DNA of 64,000 nt from SAR324 cluster bacterium (GTDB taxonomy: Bacteria; SAR324; NAC60-12): assembly GCA_015231825.1 (NCBI GenBank), contig JADGAV010000004.1, positions 89,156 to 153,155 on the forward strand, read 5' to 3'. A model generated the notes under the pieces. The model did not search any database, was not told where the DNA came from, and saw only the letters and a list, made by a program, of their open reading frames with translations. Position numbers and translations under genes: made by a program. Each line of letters starts with the position of its first letter. Positions within the stretch are counted from its first letter, which is position 1. Below are positions 55,312-64,000 of this stretch, one piece after another.

Positions 55312-55389
55312 AAAATAACCAATCCTGAAAAGAAGTTTTTTAAAAGCCTGGCAGCATTAATGATAACTTAACTACATCAGGGAGTAAGT

Positions 55390-55752
55390 ATGGAGTTTTT
55401 AGTCGACATTGGACGAATTATGTACGGGGCCACTTTGCTCGCTCTTGGATTGAACAACTATCTCAAACTGGAGAAAAAAGTTCACCTTGCAGAATCCAAA
55501 GGGATTCCTTTTCCTAAAGAAAGTGTCATTTTATCCACCGCAATAATTGTTCTCGGCGGCTTCCTGATCATGATCAATTCATGGGTAGGAATCGGAGTTT
55601 TGTGTGTCTGGATCTTTTTGATTCCAGCAACTTTGAAAGTTCATAATTTCTGGACACTGGAAGAAGGTGTGCCGAAAGAAATCGATATGCTTCATTTTGT
55701 CAAAAATATTGCCTTGCTTGGAGCATCACTGAGCATGTTGGGACTATCCTAG
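55390..55752 (+). CDS. Small DoxX-like membrane protein
   Basis: The 120-residue protein has four helices (GRIMYGATLLALGLNNYLKL ... STAIIVLGGFLIMIN, GVLCVWIFLIPATLKVHNFW, FVKNIALLGASLSML). The DoxX-like layout fits but the function is uncertain. It follows tctA by about 80 bases and may be a late member of that operon. GGGAGT precedes the start. Confidence 0.75.
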   Translation: MEFLVDIGRIMYGATLLALGLNNYLKLEKKVHLAESKGIPFPKESVILSTAIIVLGGFLIMINSWVGIGVLCVWIFLIPATLKVHNFWTLEEGVPKEIDMLHFVKNIALLGASLSMLGLS

Positions 55753-56003
55753 ATTCATTTTTTCCTTGAAGAACAGTTTTCTCACATCTTGAATATAATC
55801 AAGAAAGTCTTTGTGCAACCCTGTCTCTGGCAGGTTGGCTGAACTCCAGGCCCATTCAAAATCTGCCTTTTGAATCCAATTTACTGATACCCCAAATCAT
55901 TTTTCAATTCCGGCCAAACAAGAGGAGATCTGATTATTAAATTGGTAGAATTCTCCTTCTAAATTCGATTCTGTATTGAGCTTTAACGACCTCCGCCCCC
56001 GGC

Positions 56004-56870
56004 TCATGAAGTCCGTGCTTCCTGACTCCGCGTAAATGTTATTATTGCTAACCCTATCAAAACTGTGATTCCTCCGATAATCATTGCGGTTCCCAATGTT
56101 TCATCAAGAATGAGAACACTGAGAATGATCGTAAAAATCGGCATCAGCAAAAGGAAAGGCATCACCTGCGACACATGATTCCGGGATAAAACTGCATACC
56201 AAATTCCGTAACCTAGCGCTGTCATCCCCAAAGCCAGGTATAAAATCGCTCCCCATCCCACCCAACTCGCACTCTGGATTGCTTCAATTTGTCCATTTTC
56301 AAAAATCCAGGAAGCGAGGAGCATTTGAGGACCAGAGAAAACCCCAACCCAGGCAATCAGAGAAAAACTTCCAACGGCACCATTCAGTTGTTTGACCATC
56401 ACCTGTCCGATAGACCACATAGCTGCCCCGCTGGCAGTCAAGAGCATTGGAAAAAGCTGGTTTTCAAAATTGGGTTGACCGGCAATCAGTCCAATACCTG
56501 CAAAGGCGACCAGCATCCCTAATAAACGCTGCAGGCCCGGGCGTTCCCCCAGAAGAATTGCAGCAGATAAAACGCCAAAAGGGACTTCGAGCTGGATTAT
56601 AATAATCGCCAATGAAGCATCAATTTGGGAAAGACCAGTGAAGGTGAGACCGTATTGCAGTGTCGCACTGACCATTGAAATCTGGAACACCTTCAGATAA
56701 TATCCCGCCGGACGGGCGACGAACCATACTAGAAGCAACGCGGTCAGGCAGAATCGGAATCCCATCAGCATCAGGGGAGGGAATTCATGCAATCCGGCTT
56801 TGGCGAAAATAAATCCAAATGCCCAGATCAACGGAACTGACCCTGCTACAAACATTTCCCGTATAGGCAT
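56004..56870 (-). CDS. EamA/DMT-family membrane transporter
   Basis: The 288-residue protein has ten helices in two EamA repeats: VSATLQYGLTFTGLSQIDASLA with EVPFGVLSAAILLGERPG, then MPFLLLMPIFTIILSVLILDETLG. Probable exporter of a small metabolite. Substrate unknown. It stands alone. Confidence 0.9.
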   Translation of the reverse strand: MPIREMFVAGSVPLIWAFGFIFAKAGLHEFPPLMLMGFRFCLTALLLVWFVARPAGYYLKVFQISMVSATLQYGLTFTGLSQIDASLAIIIIQLEVPFGVLSAAILLGERPGLQRLLGMLVAFAGIGLIAGQPNFENQLFPMLLTASGAAMWSIGQVMVKQLNGAVGSFSLIAWVGVFSGPQMLLASWIFENGQIEAIQSASWVGWGAILYLALGMTALGYGIWYAVLSRNHVSQVMPFLLLMPIFTIILSVLILDETLGTAMIIGGITVLIGLAIITFTRSQEARTS

Positions 56871-57531
56871 TTAGTGACCTCATCAATGCTCACCGCCTAC
56901 CGGGCGTCAGCAAGTTTCTATATGGTCCAGGCTCTATTGCTGAAAGATGAATTTCAAGCGTTGCAAGTTGTGCCTTGGAGTAGAAATATCTGCATCAATA
57001 CCATCATTTTCTGCACGAAACAACATCTACAGATTTTGCCGAAGATTTAAGCCTGAATTTTGGAAAGTACGAACAAACTGGAAAAACTTGAAAATGATTT
57101 TGGAAAATCAAATAGTCCATCAAAAATACATAGTGGATAAAGCTCAAATTTAAGTTCATTTCTAAAAATTTTAAATACGTTCGATTACCGTTCAAAACTG
57201 TATATATATCGCACATGTTCCGGCTTTTTTCTTGACAATCCACAAGAAGATTTATAAACCATAGAACGATCGAAAAATAGACCGCTGCTCTCTCAGATAC
57301 AATAGACAGGAAAGAATCTGATTGAATCAAAATGCTCTTTTTTTGGCAAATTGAACTTACAGCTGACAATACCAGATCCCCGTTAAATTGATGGTCTGCT
57401 GTGACCTCAAATCAGTTTTCTAATGACATCGGCTTTTTATTCCAAAAACGAAGAATTAAATCATTCTGCCTCCGTTGAGCTCGGAATATTTTACAAAAAT
57501 ATTTCTATACAGCAAATATCAGGATAAAACT
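56871..57531. other. Intergenic region before the inositol-type operon
   Basis: About 660 bases, AT-rich, with a short TATATATAT run near 57200. A TTGACA (57232) with TATAAA (57253) is spaced only 15 bases, so it is a weak promoter candidate. The open frames are short and unsupported. Confidence 0.4.
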
Positions 57532-58422
57532 ATGACAATTCAGATCGGGAATGCCCCCTGTTCCTGGGGGGTCGAATTCGCAGACGATCCTCGTAATCCT
57601 CACTGGGAAACGGTTTTGGATGAGTGTAAAGCCGCAGGCTATAGCGGCATCGAACTGGGACCGATTGGTTATCTGCCGGAAAATCCTGAAAAGCTCGGTG
57701 CTGCCCTCGAACTTCGAAAACTCATTTTAACAGGTGGAGTAATTTTTCGTCCCTTTCATGATCCCGATGCCTGGGAAGAAGTGATGGATGCTTCGGTACG
57801 TACCTGCAAAGCACTGGCCGCCCATGGAGCTCAATATCTGGTAATCATTGATAGTATTTCCCCGCGCCGCGCTCCCACAGCAGGGCGCCCCAATGATGCA
57901 GTTAAAATGCAAAAGCCCGAATGGGATAGATATGTACAGCGAATCAAAACCATTGCTCGCATGGGAAAAGAAGAATACGGTCTTAGCTCCTGCATTCACG
58001 CACACGCCGGCGGATTCATGGAATTCGAAGATGAACTAGAGCAGCTTTTAGGAGAAATCGACAGCGACCTTCTCAAGCTTTGTCTGGATACAGGACATTG
58101 TTTTTATGCGGGATTCGATCCTGTAGACTTTATGCGCCGACACCTTGACCGAATTGCATACATGCATTTCAAAGACACTTCCCCAGAGGTCAAATCACGG
58201 GTAATTGCCAATCAGACCGGATTTTATGACGCATGTGCGCAAGGATTATTTTGTAAATTAGGGCAGGGTGAGGTTAATTTTCAAGAGCTTCGAAACCTTT
58301 TACTAGAACACAAATTTAGCGGATGGTGTACAATCGAACAAGACTGTGACCCTCAGGGGCAAGGCTCAGCGCTTGCAGATGCTAAGGCGAACCGCGAATA
58401 TTTGCAGTCTATTGGGTTTTGA
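57532..58422 (+). CDS. IolE-like sugar phosphate isomerase/epimerase (inosose dehydratase type)
   Basis: About 296 residues from ATG 57532, with AGGA upstream. GNAPCSWGVEF at the start and the metal ligands in CLDTGHCFYAG, YMHFKDTS and GWCTIEQD match IolE-type xylose-isomerase-like barrels. IolE dehydrates 2-keto-myo-inositol. It is next to an IolD-like gene, supporting an inositol-like pathway. The frame open from 57475 lacks a start signal. Confidence 0.88.
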   Translation: MTIQIGNAPCSWGVEFADDPRNPHWETVLDECKAAGYSGIELGPIGYLPENPEKLGAALELRKLILTGGVIFRPFHDPDAWEEVMDASVRTCKALAAHGAQYLVIIDSISPRRAPTAGRPNDAVKMQKPEWDRYVQRIKTIARMGKEEYGLSSCIHAHAGGFMEFEDELEQLLGEIDSDLLKLCLDTGHCFYAGFDPVDFMRRHLDRIAYMHFKDTSPEVKSRVIANQTGFYDACAQGLFCKLGQGEVNFQELRNLLLEHKFSGWCTIEQDCDPQGQGSALADAKANREYLQSIGF

Positions 58423-58577
58423 ATCAGCCCCACTGCAAAGACCCCTTTTTTAAAAATTTTAAAATCGTGGAAGCATCTGCAAGATGCAAGTCCTTACTTT
58501 TTTCCCTCGGGGACCTGTTGCTGCGCACGGTCCTTTCAAAATTGCTAACAGCCCAAGATATTAGAAACGCCATTGCT

Positions 58578-59369
58578 ATGAGCTATATACCCGGAACACT
58601 TAAGCAAAAAGACTTTGCTTTGACCCTCGCCCGGGGACTCTCCGTCCTGGAAGCTTTCTCTGCAGACCGAACTGCGATGAGCATCAGTGAAATCGCTGTA
58701 CAGGCTGGGGTTCATCGGGCAGTCGCCAGAAGATTGGTGCTGACGCTTGTGGAACTCGATTATCTGGAAAATGAGGGTCGAAAATTTCAGTTGACAAGGA
58801 AGATTCTCAATTTCGGTCGGGAGATCCCTGCATTGGATTATACCTGGCAAAAAATAACAGTGGATGTTTTATCACTGGCCAATCGCTTCAATGAATCCTG
58901 CTCCGTTGCAACGCTCGAAGGGCTGGACATTCGATTTGTGATTCGGGATCCAATACGCCGAATGTTTTCAGCGCCTTTATATGTAGGAGATAAATTGCCT
59001 GCGCACTGCACTGCTGCAGGAAAAGTCCTGCTCGCCGCCCTGGACAAAGAGCAATTGCGAAAAAGGATCGCGGATTTAGGTCCTTTGCTTCCGCGAACGA
59101 AGCACTCTATTGTTGAAATCGAAAAACTGGAAAAAGAACTGCAGATGGTTCGTCAAAATAGCTGGGCTGCTGTGGAAGATGAATTGGAAGAAGGAACCAT
59201 CGCCATAGCAGTGCCTTTGTTTGACTCGTCAAACACCGTAACAGCCGCTCTTGCTCTCGGATCCCACAAAATGAGACGGTCCCTTGCGGAACTCAAACAG
59301 GAATTCTTGACATCCATGCAAAATGCAGCCGAACAAATGAGCAATCATTTGGCAGACAGAAATCATTAG
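58578..59369 (+). CDS. IclR-family transcriptional regulator (PcaR/PobR type)
   Basis: 263 residues from ATG 58578. Winged helix-turn-helix at residues 10-75 (MSISEIAVQAGVHRAVARRLV), then the IclR effector domain with LPAHCTAAGKVLLAAL and TIAIAVPLFDSSNTVTAALAL. Fits the PcaR/PobR group, usually activators of aromatic acid breakdown. It sits between the IolE-like and IolD-like genes and likely controls them. The frame open upstream to 58419 lacks signals. Confidence 0.9.
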   Translation: MSYIPGTLKQKDFALTLARGLSVLEAFSADRTAMSISEIAVQAGVHRAVARRLVLTLVELDYLENEGRKFQLTRKILNFGREIPALDYTWQKITVDVLSLANRFNESCSVATLEGLDIRFVIRDPIRRMFSAPLYVGDKLPAHCTAAGKVLLAALDKEQLRKRIADLGPLLPRTKHSIVEIEKLEKELQMVRQNSWAAVEDELEEGTIAIAVPLFDSSNTVTAALALGSHKMRRSLAELKQEFLTSMQNAAEQMSNHLADRNH

Positions 59370-59528
59370 AGAGATCAGGAAAATCAGGCTTGCAGAAAAC
59401 TTTGCCTGCAACAAAGCAGGCCATGCTTCATGATCTGCAACTGAGATATTCCGAAAAAGAACGCAGAGCATTGAATTAAAAATTTTTTGGCAAGAATTCG
59501 AGAAGAACCATAAAAAGGGAGAAAAACT

Positions 59529-61379
59529 ATGAATACGATTCGATTGACGACTGCACAGGCCATCGTTAGATATTTGTCAGCCTTAAAAGTTAAGAGTGAA
59601 GAGGGCAGTGTACCACTGTTTGGAGGCGTATTTGCAATTTTTGGTCATGGCAATGTAGCAGGAATAGGCGAAGCTTTGTTTCAATATCGAGATCAGCTGC
59701 CCACATACCGTGCGCACAACGAGCAGGCGATGGCTCATACAGCTATTGCCTATGCCAAATCTCAAATGAGACGCAGGATGATGGCAGTCACCACCTCTAT
59801 TGGTCCCGGCGCGACCAACCTAGTCACGGCAGCAGCCTTGGCACATGTCAACCGCTTACCTGTGCTTCTTCTTCCGGGTGACATCTTTGTGTCCCGTGCT
59901 CCTGACCCGGTCCTGCAGCAAGTTGAAAATTTCGGCGATGGAACGATCTCCGCTAATGACTGCTTTCGTCCCGTTTCGCGTTATTTTGACAGGATCGTAT
60001 ACCCGCAGCAGCTTCTGACCGCACTCCCACGGGCATTACAAGTTTTAACTGATCAAGCACTATGCGGACCGGTGACACTCGCTCTTCCCCAAGATGTTCA
60101 AACTATTGCGTGGGATTTTCCAGAGGAGTTTTTTGCTCCTCCTCCTGTAGAGTTTCGTGTTCCTGCTCCTCTTGAAACAGAAATCGAAAAAGCAGCAGAA
60201 TTGTTGCGTCAAGCCAAACAGCCTTTAATCATTGCGGGTGGCGGCGTGCTTTACAGTGAAGCAAGTGATAAACTCAAACAGTTTTCAGAGAAACATGGAG
60301 TACCGGTTGCGGAAACCCAGGCAGGCAAAAGTTCGCTGGCATGGAACCATCCGCTGCAGCTCGGTGCCATTGGGGTAACAGGTTCAACGGCGGCCAATGC
60401 ACAGGCTCAAAAGGCGGATGTCGTGCTTGCCGTTGGAACCCGCCTTCAGGATTTCACCACCGGTTCAAATTCATTGTTCACCCAGGCACGTGTGATCTCT
60501 ATCAATGCCAACGGATTTGATGCGCTGAAAAGTGGAGCAATTACTGTTGCGAGTGACGCTGGACTGGGACTGCAAACTTTGAGTGAAACATTATCAGACT
60601 GGCAATCTTCCAACGATTGGCAAAAGGAATCAAAACAGAAGGCTGATGAATGGAATAAAATAGTGGAGACCATCACCCAAAACCGTAATGTCAACCTTCC
60701 CTATGATGGAGAGGTTATTGGGGTCGTGCAAAGCTCATCAGAGCAATCAGACACTCATGATATTGCCGTGGGTGCAGCGGGCACACTTCCCGGTGAACTT
60801 CATAAGCTATGGCGTACCGTTACTCCCGGAGCATATCACATGGAATACGGGTACTCCTGCATGGGGTATGAAATCGCCGGAGGAATTGGTGTAAAAATGG
60901 CCCACCCTGACCGGGAAGTCATTGTGATGGTCGGCGACGGCAGTTACCTGATGATGAACTCCGAGATCGCAACTTCAGTGATGCTTGGATGTAAATTGAT
61001 CATCATCGTACTCGACAACCGCGGTTTCGGCTGCATCAACCGTCTGCAGCAAGCAAGCGGTGGAGAACCGTTCAACAACCTGCTTGAGAATTGCGTGCAG
61101 GGCAACCAGGGTGCTCCGGCCATTGATTTTGCCGCTCACGCCAAGTCGCTTGGGGCACTGGCAGAAAATGTTTCAAATATTTCAGAGATGGAGCCGGCTA
61201 TGCAACGAGCACGAAACGCCGATCAAACTTATCTGATCTGCATAGAGACTGACCCCAATCGCACAACTGAAGAAGGGGGATGCTGGTGGGAGGTGGCCAT
61301 ACCGGAAATTTCACCGCGTAAGGAGGTTCTTGAAGCTCGAATTGCTTATGAGCAGGGCAAACAAAAGCAAAAAGCATAA
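59529..61379 (+). CDS. iolD: IolD-like thiamine-diphosphate enzyme (trihydroxycyclohexane-dione hydrolase type)
   Basis: The 616-residue ThDP enzyme carries the catalytic-Glu stretch YRAHNEQAMAHTAIA, the TTSIGPGATNLVTAAALA loop and the ThDP-Mg motif VGDGSYLMMNSEIATSVMLGCKLIIIVLDNRGFG. It matches IolD, which opens the inositol-derived ring diketone. AAGGGAG precedes the start. Length is normal for IolD. Confidence 0.93.
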   Translation: MNTIRLTTAQAIVRYLSALKVKSEEGSVPLFGGVFAIFGHGNVAGIGEALFQYRDQLPTYRAHNEQAMAHTAIAYAKSQMRRRMMAVTTSIGPGATNLVTAAALAHVNRLPVLLLPGDIFVSRAPDPVLQQVENFGDGTISANDCFRPVSRYFDRIVYPQQLLTALPRALQVLTDQALCGPVTLALPQDVQTIAWDFPEEFFAPPPVEFRVPAPLETEIEKAAELLRQAKQPLIIAGGGVLYSEASDKLKQFSEKHGVPVAETQAGKSSLAWNHPLQLGAIGVTGSTAANAQAQKADVVLAVGTRLQDFTTGSNSLFTQARVISINANGFDALKSGAITVASDAGLGLQTLSETLSDWQSSNDWQKESKQKADEWNKIVETITQNRNVNLPYDGEVIGVVQSSSEQSDTHDIAVGAAGTLPGELHKLWRTVTPGAYHMEYGYSCMGYEIAGGIGVKMAHPDREVIVMVGDGSYLMMNSEIATSVMLGCKLIIIVLDNRGFGCINRLQQASGGEPFNNLLENCVQGNQGAPAIDFAAHAKSLGALAENVSNISEMEPAMQRARNADQTYLICIETDPNRTTEEGGCWWEVAIPEISPRKEVLEARIAYEQGKQKQKA

Positions 61380-61391
61380 ACGGGGAGAGGA

Positions 61392-62552
61392 GTGAGCAAG
61401 ACTTATCGTCCACTTTCAGAAGTCAGGAAGGAGCTCCGCGTGCGCTGGTATCGGAGTCCCATCGATCATGATAAATTGCGAGCACTTTCGAAACGAGATG
61501 ACCGTCAGGGGTGGATTCAGGCAGGAGGACATCTTGCTTTGTTTATTGGAACGGGAACATTGACGTTCTTTTTCTGGTGGCAAGAGAGCTGGTTTTATTT
61601 TCTTGCCTCTCTTTGGATTCACGGGACAGTCGGTAGTTTTTTTTCAGGTGTGGCACCTCACGAGCTCGGTCATGGGACCGTGTTCCGTAATAAAAAGCTC
61701 AACATCTTTTTCAAATCGCTCTTCAGCCTGCTGAGCTGGTGGGACCCTTATGACTATAGCAGCAGCCATACCTTTCATCACCGATACACAATGTATCCTG
61801 AAGGTGATCGTGAAAACCTTCCACCTCTCGAACCGGCACTGGGATTCAAAGTGCTGATAAGACTTTTTACAGTAGACTTTTTCTCACCACCGGGCCGTAA
61901 TTTCGGCAAAGGCGGGGTCTTTTCAACGATCTTCGTGACGATAAAATCTGCATTTGGCACTGTCGGTTCCACAGAAATTCCCAGCAGGGAATGGCTCAAG
62001 GCCATCCATCAGGACCAACCTTCGGAGTTTCTCAAATCCATCCAGTGGTCCCGGTTGCTGCTGTTCTTTCATGGGACTCTGCTTGTTTTTTCGTTCCTCA
62101 GCGGTCTTTGGGTTCTTCCGCTTCTGCTCACATTTTTTCCGTTTATTGGTAATTGGTTAGTCTATTTTGTCAGTGTAACTCAGCATTGCGGGCTCCAGGA
62201 CAATGTTCCTGACTTCCGCAAATGCGCCCGTTCAATCGTCCTCAATCCGGTAGTGGAGTTTCTCTATTGGCGGATGAACTGGCATACCGAACACCACATG
62301 TACGCTGGTGTTCCCTGCTACAAGCTGAAGCTTTTGGCGCGGGAAATTGCAAGCGATATGCCGGAGCCACGCACACTTTTTTCAGCATGGAAGGAAATGA
62401 GAGCGACATGGCAGCGCCAGAAGGTTGATCCGAACTATCAGTTTGATACTCCTCTGCCTGAAATGGCCGGTGCCGCTCATGCGAGCATTTCTGATGAATC
62501 AGATGAACTGGTGAGTTCAATTGGGGAACTGGCTCCGCAGGATTTGAGGTAG
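61392..62552 (+). CDS. Membrane fatty acid desaturase/hydroxylase family protein
   Basis: The 386-residue protein has about four to six membrane helices and three histidine boxes for a di-iron centre: PHELGHGTVF, SHTFHHRYT and WHTEHHMY, plus TQHCG. The family introduces double bonds or hydroxyls. GTG start with GGAGAGGA upstream, 12 bases after iolD, so it is in the same operon, which is unusual. It may act on the inositol-type substrate's lipid or on another ring compound, but this is inference. Confidence 0.88.
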   Translation: MSKTYRPLSEVRKELRVRWYRSPIDHDKLRALSKRDDRQGWIQAGGHLALFIGTGTLTFFFWWQESWFYFLASLWIHGTVGSFFSGVAPHELGHGTVFRNKKLNIFFKSLFSLLSWWDPYDYSSSHTFHHRYTMYPEGDRENLPPLEPALGFKVLIRLFTVDFFSPPGRNFGKGGVFSTIFVTIKSAFGTVGSTEIPSREWLKAIHQDQPSEFLKSIQWSRLLLFFHGTLLVFSFLSGLWVLPLLLTFFPFIGNWLVYFVSVTQHCGLQDNVPDFRKCARSIVLNPVVEFLYWRMNWHTEHHMYAGVPCYKLKLLAREIASDMPEPRTLFSAWKEMRATWQRQKVDPNYQFDTPLPEMAGAAHASISDESDELVSSIGELAPQDLR

Positions 62553-62629
62553 TCGGGGCTGGCAAGCTCAGCAAATTCAAAAAAATGGCGGTTAGGACAG
62601 ATCGGAAGTGAAATTCGAAACGATGGGTA

Positions 62630-63073
62630 CTATTTGACAGTCAAACAATGGATTGTTGAAAGATTGTTAACTTTTCGGGTGACACTTCCCATGAACATGC
62701 CTTTCAGGTCACTCAATCCTCGAGTGCCCATGATGATCAAATCTGCATGATGTCCTTCTGCGGCTGCGACTATTTCAGTTGCAGGATCTCCTTCACGAAT
62801 CTCAGATTCGATTTCAGCTACCTTTTCTTGCCTGGCAATTTTAGTAGCATTTTGAAATATAATTTCCGCGGAGGTTTTTAAAATTTCCAGACGGGATTCC
62901 ATCACTTCTCCAGTATCAATCATTTGCTGGAGTTCCTTTGGCAAAGGAAGGTCCCGAATCACATGCAGCAACAGCAAGCGGCTTTCCATTTGATGCGCTA
63001 ACTCTGCTGCAACCTTGACGGCTCTGCTGGAATGAGCCGAACCATCCACTGCGACCAATAATTGCTTAAACAT
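62630..63073 (-). CDS. Universal stress protein (UspA family)
   Basis: 147 residues from ATG 63073. Starts FKQLLVAVDGSAHSSRAVKVA and ends with the ATP-binding GTRGLSDLKGMFMGSVTRKV. A frame extends to 63133 but adds unlikely residues. Converges on the desaturase gene. Confidence 0.92.
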   Translation of the reverse strand: MFKQLLVAVDGSAHSSRAVKVAAELAHQMESRLLLLHVIRDLPLPKELQQMIDTGEVMESRLEILKTSAEIIFQNATKIARQEKVAEIESEIREGDPATEIVAAAEGHHADLIIMGTRGLSDLKGMFMGSVTRKVNNLSTIHCLTVK

Positions 63074-63278
63074 TATTTTTCTCTGTATAGTTGAAGTACC
63101 CCCCTTGAGGAAAAGCAGAGACAATCCCTGCAATGCCTTACAAAAAAGGGAATGGCATCCTATTTCAAACTGGAGGCAGCCTTTGTTAAATTGACGTCAC
63201 CAAGCCCAGCGTCCTTTTATAAAAAACTCGAATGAATCATTTTCTGCTGATTCAATTTTCCGGTTTGTTCTTCAGAAT

Positions 63279-63476
63279 TCATTCGGAATGTTTTTTTTCT
63301 TTCCGGATGAAGAAAAAGCCATAAATGCAGTACAGGCCCAATGTGCCGAAAAGAATTCCCCAAAAAGGGGACGCCTGGTAAAACTCAAGTGCTGCCCATC
63401 CGAGACAAACTGCGATAACAGCAAGCCTGCGCCATAAAAGTTCAAAGAATGGGTGATTGAAATCAATCAGGTTCAT
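63279..63476 (-). CDS. Small two-helix membrane protein (DUF3329-like)
   Basis: The 65-residue protein begins NLIDFNHPFFELLWRRLAVIAVCLGWAALEF, ending in a second helix and a basic tail (FFIRKEKKHSE). AGGAAG lies before the ATG. The opening resembles small DUF3329 proteins. It follows the sugar ABC ATPase gene by about 70 bases on the same strand. Confidence 0.7.
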   Translation of the reverse strand: MNLIDFNHPFFELLWRRLAVIAVCLGWAALEFYQASPFWGILFGTLGLYCIYGFFFIRKEKKHSE

Positions 63477-63543
63477 GGTTTCTTCCTGATAAAGTTCATT
63501 CTAGAATTGAAAATTATGAAACTCGAACAAACTTGGCGCAAAC

Positions 63544-64000
63544 TTAATCATCCTCTTTTAATTCATAGGCGGGATCAGTTTTTGCCCCGGTAATATAGGC
63601 TACCACATCCTGACCATCGGTCTCTTCTTTTTTGAGATTTGCAACGATTCGCCCACGTCTGAAAACAACGATACGATCAACGAGATCAAACACCTGACGC
63701 ATGTTATGACTGACCAGGATCAGAGGTTCTCCATTTTCTTTCAGGGTACGAATAATATTTTCCACTTGTGCTGTTTCCTGGACTCCCAACGCGGCAGTCG
63801 GCTCATCCATGATTGTCAACTTAGAATGGAAAGTCGCAGTGCGGGCGATCGCGACGCATTGTCGCTGACCTCCGGACATATTGCGAATCGTGTTCTTGAT
63901 GTTCGGAATCTTCACACCGGTTTTTTCAAGTCCGCGTAAAGTCGCATCACGCATCCCTTTGTAGTCAAGTATAGAAAACGGTCCAAGTTTTAACTTGAGC
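63544..64000 (-). CDS. Sugar ABC transporter ATP-binding protein, C-terminal part (window edge)
   Basis: The frame is open to the window end. Visible parts are GPFSILDYKGMRDATLRGLEKTG, the signature NMSGGQRQCVAIAR, Walker B LTIMDEPTAALG and the switch His LVSHNMRQVFDL. This is the carbohydrate-uptake ABC ATPase (FrcA/RbsA-like short form). The substrate is probably a monosaccharide. The permease and binding protein would lie beyond the edge. Confidence 0.93.
   Translation of the reverse strand, partial: LKLKLGPFSILDYKGMRDATLRGLEKTGVKIPNIKNTIRNMSGGQRQCVAIARTATFHSKLTIMDEPTAALGVQETAQVENIIRTLKENGEPLILVSHNMRQVFDLVDRIVVFRRGRIVANLKKEETDGQDVVAYITGAKTDPAYELKEDD

Overview
The window is moderately AT-rich bacterial chromosome with dense genes on both strands. 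It has no phage, plasmid, CRISPR, rRNA or tRNA signal that I can see. Gram-negative character is suggested by a KefB/KefF-type potassium efflux pair, tripartite (TTT) and TRAP-type binding proteins, a Tat signal peptide and lipoprotein signals. The mix of many small-molecule catabolic genes, tripartite transporters and a UGA-encoded selenoprotein would suit a marine proteobacterium-like heterotroph such as the SAR324 group. That placement is a guess from gene style and is not demonstrated by the sequence.

Layout. 1-12.7 kb: the start of an FAD-linked oxidase (cut by the window edge), an auxin-efflux-type carrier, TrkH, a split nitrile-hydratase beta subunit with an unusual accessory protein, a histidine phosphatase, a TerB-like/zinc protein, a drug/metabolite exporter, and an aminotransferase-V / M20 peptidase / beta-hydroxyacid dehydrogenase operon. 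13-21 kb: a Cys-rich lipoprotein, then dnaE and a single-chain tandem ABC exporter in one operon. 21-30.4 kb: a cell-surface glycosylation block holding GT39-like membrane glycosyltransferases (two carrying C-terminal leucine-rich repeats), a GT2 polyprenyl-phosphate glycosyltransferase and a nucleotide-sugar dehydrogenase that lacks the usual catalytic Cys. 30.4-32.7 kb: a very AT-rich stretch with no supportable gene.

32.7-47 kb: a PEP-mutase/isocitrate-lyase family enzyme, an M28 peptidase, an ATP-grasp enzyme beside two serine esterases, an amino-acid-oxidase-like flavoprotein, KefB/KefF-like genes, a shikimate-dehydrogenase-like/PfkB kinase pair, a small lipoprotein, a GNAT acetyltransferase and a 2OG-Fe(II) oxygenase. 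47.6-55.8 kb: a catabolic block with a zinc alcohol dehydrogenase, an ACMSD-like amidohydrolase, an AhpD/carboxymuconolactone-decarboxylase-family selenoprotein, a TRAP-type binding protein without a signal peptide, and a complete TctC-TctB-TctA transporter. 56-64 kb: an exporter, then an inositol-type operon (IolE-like, IclR regulator, IolD-like, membrane desaturase), a universal stress protein, a small membrane protein and the end of a sugar ABC transporter ATPase.

The strongest unusual signal is the AhpD-family gene at 50062-50730. An in-frame TGA sits exactly at the second Cys of the CxxC redox motif, and a textbook bacterial SECIS hairpin with a GGTC apical loop follows it. An ordinary stop-to-stop reading splits this gene into two hypothetical ORFs. 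Other points worth a second look are the split nitrile-hydratase beta pair without a visible alpha subunit and its SnoaL-fused accessory protein, the LRR-tailed glycosyltransferases, the Cys-less nucleotide-sugar dehydrogenase, and the ATP-grasp/esterase trio.
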